Below, in pieces: positions 15,655 through 18,563 of a DNA stretch of 18,563 nt; the stretch's first letter is position 1; each line of letters opens with the position of its first letter. A model generated the notes under the pieces. The model did no database searches. It was not told the DNA's origin and saw only the letters and a list, made by a program, of their open reading frames with translations. A program made the position numbers and the translations under genes. The DNA comes from Syntrophaceae bacterium UBA5619 (GTDB taxonomy: Bacteria; Desulfobacterota; Syntrophia; Syntrophales; UBA5619). The stretch is from the NCBI GenBank assembly GCA_002424545.1, contig DIKL01000130.1, positions 1-18,563 of the forward strand, in the 5' to 3' direction.

Positions 15655-16971
15655 TCAGTTTCCCTTGTTCCGGAAAAAAAGACGGATCGGGACCTCTTCG
15701 AATCCGAAGGTTTCCCGGATCCGGTTGATCAGATAGCGTTCATACGAGAAGTGGATGGCGTCCGGATCCCGGACGAACAGCACGAAGGTGGGCGGTTTGA
15801 TGGCGACCTGGGTGATGTAGTTGAAGACGTGCGGCCGGCTGCGGCGGCCGGGCGGCGGATTCATCTCGATGAGCTCCCGGATCTTCCGGTTCAGCTCGCC
15901 GGTCTCGACGCGCTTGGTGTACTGGGCGTAGACGCGTTCCACCAGGCCGAAGATCTTTGTAACCCTTTGTCCGGAGAGCGCTGAGACAAAAATGATCGGC
16001 GCAAACTCGAGGAACTTCGAGTTGTAGCGGATCTTCTCCACATAGGTTCCGAAAGTGCTGTTGTCCTTTTCGACCAGATCCCACTTGTTCACGACGAGGA
16101 TGCAGGCGGTTCCCCTTTCCAGCGCGAGACCGGCAATCTTGATGTCCTGCTCGCTGATTCCTTCCTGGGCGTCGAGGAGAAGGAGCGCGATGTCGGCCCG
16201 GTCGATCGCCTTGATGGCCTGAACGATGGTGTATCTCTCCAGGGTCAGGCTGATCCGGCTCTTCCGGCGGATGCCGGCGGTATCGATCAGCAGAAAATTC
16301 TGCCCGTCGCGGGTGAACGGGGTGTCGATGGCATCCCGCGTTGTTCCGGGGACGGGATTTGATATCGTCCGTTCATAGCCGAGGATCCGGTTGACCAGCG
16401 AGGACTTGCCGACGTTGGGCCGTCCGACAACGGCGATCCGGATCCGGTTTTCCTCCGCTTCCCTCCCCGATCCGTCGGCCGGAAGATTTTCAGACAGCGC
16501 GTCCATCAGCTCGTCGATCCCCTGGCCATGCTGTGCCGAGATGGCGTAGAATTTTTCGATCCCGAGGCGGTAGAACTCGGAAACCATCGCCTCGTGGCGG
16601 GGGCCGTCGATCTTGTTCACCACGAAAAAGACCTTTTTGTCCGTCATCCGGAGCAGTCGGGCGATCTCCTGATCCGAGGCGGTCAAGCCATCGCGACCGT
16701 CCATCAGGAAGAGGATGATATCCGCCTCCTCGACCGCGAGCTTCGTTTGTTCCCGCATCTGGACCAGAATTTCCACGGCGGATGTAGGTTCGAAACCGCC
16801 CGTGTCGATCAGCGTAAACGGGCGATCGTTCCATTCGCAGTCCGAATAGTTGCGATCCCTGGTGGCGCCCGGTTCGTCGATGACGATGGCCTTGCTCCGG
16901 CCGGACAGGCGGTTGAACAGCGTCGATTTGCCGACGTTGGGCCGGCCGATGATCGCGATGATTGGCTTCAT
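15655..16971 (-). CDS. der: Ribosome biogenesis GTPase Der (EngA)
   Basis: Double-GTPase needed for maturation of the large ribosomal subunit. The 438-residue protein has G-domain 1 with GRPNVGKST (9-17), the DTGG switch (56-59) and NKID (119-122); G-domain 2 with GRPNVGKSS (183-191), DTAG (230-233) and NKWD (295-298); and a C-terminal KH-like domain ending near RLFFRNKG. The linker between G-domains is short. The frame is open upstream to 17208, but that would run into era; ATG 16971 gives the canonical MKPIIAIIGRPN start and follows a GAGG motif. It lies 22 bases after the era stop. All nucleotide-binding motifs are intact. Confidence 0.96.
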   Translation of the reverse strand: MKPIIAIIGRPNVGKSTLFNRLSGRSKAIVIDEPGATRDRNYSDCEWNDRPFTLIDTGGFEPTSAVEILVQMREQTKLAVEEADIILFLMDGRDGLTASDQEIARLLRMTDKKVFFVVNKIDGPRHEAMVSEFYRLGIEKFYAISAQHGQGIDELMDALSENLPADGSGREAEENRIRIAVVGRPNVGKSSLVNRILGYERTISNPVPGTTRDAIDTPFTRDGQNFLLIDTAGIRRKSRISLTLERYTIVQAIKAIDRADIALLLLDAQEGISEQDIKIAGLALERGTACILVVNKWDLVEKDNSTFGTYVEKIRYNSKFLEFAPIIFVSALSGQRVTKIFGLVERVYAQYTKRVETGELNRKIRELIEMNPPPGRRSRPHVFNYITQVAIKPPTFVLFVRDPDAIHFSYERYLINRIRETFGFEEVPIRLFFRNKGN

Positions 16972-16993
16972 GAAAATCTGCCTCGGGAACTCC

Positions 16994-17896
16994 TCATTTT
17001 TTTTCCCCGTAACCGAACTCCTGAAGCATCCGGGGGTCGTGGGTCCAGTCTTTCGCGACGCGGACGAAAAGTTCGAGGAAAACCTTGGCGGCAAAAAATT
17101 TCTCCATCTCGAAACGGGCCCTCGTGCCGATCTCCTTGAGCATGGCGCCCTTCTTGCCGATGATGATCCCCTTTTGCGACTCCTTTTCGACGTGGATCGT
17201 TGCCGCAATCCGGATCAGGTTCTTTGCCTCATCCTCCTTGAAGGCGTCGATGACGACGGCGGTCACGTAGGGGATCTCCTGGTGCGTGCGGAGGGTGATC
17301 TTCTCCCGGATGATCTCGGCGGCGATGAACCGTTCGGAACGGTCCGTCATCATCTCCTCGGGAAAGTACCTCGGTCCCTCGGGAAGAATTTTCCAAATCT
17401 CCTCGATCAGGACGTCGACGCCCCGGCCCTTCAGTGCGGAAACCGGGAGGATCTCCCGGAAGGGGAAGAGTTTTTCGTACGACTCGATGAACGGCAGCAG
17501 CAGCGGTTTGTCCACAAGATCGATCTTGTTGATCACCAGAAAGACCGGAAAGCGTTTTTCCCGGAGAAATTCGAGGATGAACCGGTCGTCCGGATGAGGC
17601 GCATCGGCCGCCTCGGTCATCATCAGCAGCAGATCGACGTTGCCGAAGGTGCCGGTTGCCGCCTCGACCATCGCTTGATTGAGAGGGGTTGCCGCACGGT
17701 GGATTCCCGGCGTGTCGAGAAAGATCATCTGGGCCGCGCGCGGTTCCGCGAGGTTGCGGATTCCCATGATCTTGTTTCGTGTCGTCTGCGGTTTGTGGGT
17801 GGTGATGGCGATCCGCTCGCCGACGATCGCGTTGAGAAGCGTCGATTTTCCTACATTGGGTCGGCCGATAATGCCGATGAACCCGGATTTGAACAT
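16994..17896 (-). CDS. era: Ribosome-associated GTPase Era
   Basis: GTPase that binds 16S rRNA through a KH domain and supports 30S assembly. At 300 residues it matches the E. coli protein length. Motifs are GRPNVGKST (11-19), the PQTTR switch (36-40), DTPG (61-64), NKID (123-126), SAL (153-155), and a type II KH domain with GKKG at 247-250. ATG 17896 is chosen: it follows GGGAG at good spacing and begins MFKSGFIGIIGRPN, while the open frame upstream to 17947 lacks family similarity. It is the first gene of the era-der-ABC-F transcript, with a promoter candidate at 17963-17991. The frequent neighbours rnc and recO are not in the window. Confidence 0.96.
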   Translation of the reverse strand: MFKSGFIGIIGRPNVGKSTLLNAIVGERIAITTHKPQTTRNKIMGIRNLAEPRAAQMIFLDTPGIHRAATPLNQAMVEAATGTFGNVDLLLMMTEAADAPHPDDRFILEFLREKRFPVFLVINKIDLVDKPLLLPFIESYEKLFPFREILPVSALKGRGVDVLIEEIWKILPEGPRYFPEEMMTDRSERFIAAEIIREKITLRTHQEIPYVTAVVIDAFKEDEAKNLIRIAATIHVEKESQKGIIIGKKGAMLKEIGTRARFEMEKFFAAKVFLELFVRVAKDWTHDPRMLQEFGYGEKK

Positions 17897-17962
17897 CTCT
17901 TTCTCCCGATGAAACGGTGAATACGGCGCGTATTGCCTGCCGGACACCGCTGCTTGGGCGAC

Positions 17963-17991
17963 ATAGTGGTCGAATGCGATGAAGATGTCAA
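17963..17991 (-). promoter_or_regulatory. Candidate sigma70 promoter for era-der-ABC-F
   Basis: On the minus strand TTGACA (17991-17986) is followed after 17 bases by CACTAT (17968-17963). The -35 is perfect; the -10 matches at only three positions, including the important A2 and T6. The start would be near 17956, about 60 bases before the era ATG. Confidence 0.5.
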
Positions 17992-18110
17992 CCCGAAACT
18001 CAAAATTGCGTTGATGCGTTGATTGACTGATCTTGAAAAGTATGCAATATTATTCAGGGTCGTAGCTCTCTCTGCGTGTTCAACGGAGGATTAGGCGTAC
18101 TGGATGCGAT

Positions 18111-18297
18111 TGTCCCTTCAAGGATGAGCCGGAGATCGATTGGCGTAAGATTAAAGGGTTATGCAACATTCTCATTCATGAGTATTTCGGTTATCAATTT
18201 GCCAATTGTATGGGATGTGGTTCAAAATAAACTGAGTCCGCTGGAATCATCCTGTCGAAGGCTCATGGAGAGAGTCGCCGAACCACCTGACGAGTAG
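18111..18297 (+). pseudogene. Frameshifted, 5'-truncated HepT-like (DUF86) toxin remnant
   Basis: HepT is the HEPN-type RNase toxin of MntA-HepT pairs. From 18117, one frame reads FKDEPEIDWRKIKG, then NILIHEYFG, a strong match to the conserved HepT centre, where R-x4-6-H is the active motif. The frame then runs off into nonsense and a stop. In the neighbouring frame, from 18190, the continuation INLPIVWDVVQNKLSPLE matches the expected HepT C-terminal part and runs to a stop at 18295-18297. Removing one T near 18191-18192 would join the halves as EYFGINLPIVWDVV. The HepT arginine appears as Cys (GLCNILIHEY, where GLRNILIHEY is usual). The N-terminal helices are missing and no MntA-like nucleotidyltransferase is seen upstream. 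It is not a functional gene as it stands; a sequencing error could explain the frameshift but not the missing N-terminus. Confidence 0.75.
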
Positions 18298-18563
18298 ACT
18301 TAATAGTATCGCCGATTCCAAGATATCTCGCCAGCTTGCCATGTTGTCACCGGTAACGCGCAAAACTTCAAACAAATCTTCACTCTACCAATTTCATTGA
18401 CTTCCAGTTGAGACTGTGAATTATTCACGTAGTGGCTCTCCATGAATACGTACTAAGGGGAGCACTATATAGATTGCAGTATCATAAGCTCAGAAGGTCG
18501 CTCATTTCAATAGAAGCTTGAAATCTCTGGAATTAAAATTGAATGGCTTCAAAATGAATGACA
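18298..18563. other. A+T-richer non-coding or decayed stretch
   Basis: No open frame here has a credible ribosome site or a recognisable product, and I see no tRNA, terminator or inverted repeat. Base composition is visibly richer in A+T than the rest of the window and continues the composition of the HepT remnant. It may be eroded accessory DNA, or the upstream region of a gene beyond the window. Confidence 0.5.

Noticed and set aside
18300..18443. Minus-strand open frame of 47 codons (ATG at 18443, TAA at 18300-18302)
   Set aside because: No ribosome site before the ATG, no recognisable domain, and ordinary chance length for this composition.

Overview
The window is G+C-rich and densely coded. 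It looks like ordinary chromosome from an anaerobic bacterium, probably Desulfobacterota/Deltaproteobacteria (a Syntrophus-like lineage would fit). The reasons are rubrerythrin plus a second ferritin-like protein, a minimal SufC-SufB pair without sufS/sufU/sufE/sufD, and a G+C-rich era-der cluster. This placement is inference from gene content; no 16S or other marker is present.

Layout, left to right. (1) 1-2919, + strand: a thiamine salvage operon. The window opens inside the 3' half of a TPP riboswitch. An intrinsic terminator follows, then thiN (thiamine pyrophosphokinase), thiD (HMP/HMP-P kinase) and cytX (NCS1-type pyrimidine transporter). (2) 2954-4312, +: an HD-domain CCA-adding enzyme/poly(A) polymerase. 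(3) 4347-4853, -: an unrecognised membrane-anchored cysteine-cluster protein with its own near-consensus sigma70 promoter. (4) 5093-5881, +: a SPOR-NlpC/P60 lipoprotein, probably a cell-wall hydrolase. (5) 5911-11310, +: a strong promoter and a structured leader, then sufC, sufB-like, a large TPR/CHAT lipoprotein and rfbB, closely packed as if co-transcribed. (6) 11485-13522, +: a crotonase-family enzyme, rubrerythrin and a second ferritin-like protein, closed by a textbook terminator. (7) 17991 down to 13535, -: promoter, era, der and an ABC-F ATPase, all linked to ribosomes. (8) 17992-18563: an A+T-richer stretch without an intact gene. It holds a frameshifted remnant of a HepT-like (DUF86) toxin and may mark the edge of an accessory region.

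How the parts work together. The thi genes form a feedback loop: TPP made by ThiN should bind the leader riboswitch and terminate transcription. In the absence of TPP, part of the aptamer can pair with the terminator's 5' arm. Era, Der and the ABC-F protein act in ribosome assembly or translation. The Suf pair, rubrerythrin and ferritin-like protein serve Fe-S and peroxide/iron handling.

Most of the window is housekeeping. I did not find a clear new multi-gene system. The best leads are the CHAT lipoprotein whose catalytic His appears replaced by Arg, the SufB-like protein lacking the Cys expected of SufB, the riboswitch switching model, the unknown Cys-cluster membrane protein, and the decayed HepT remnant.
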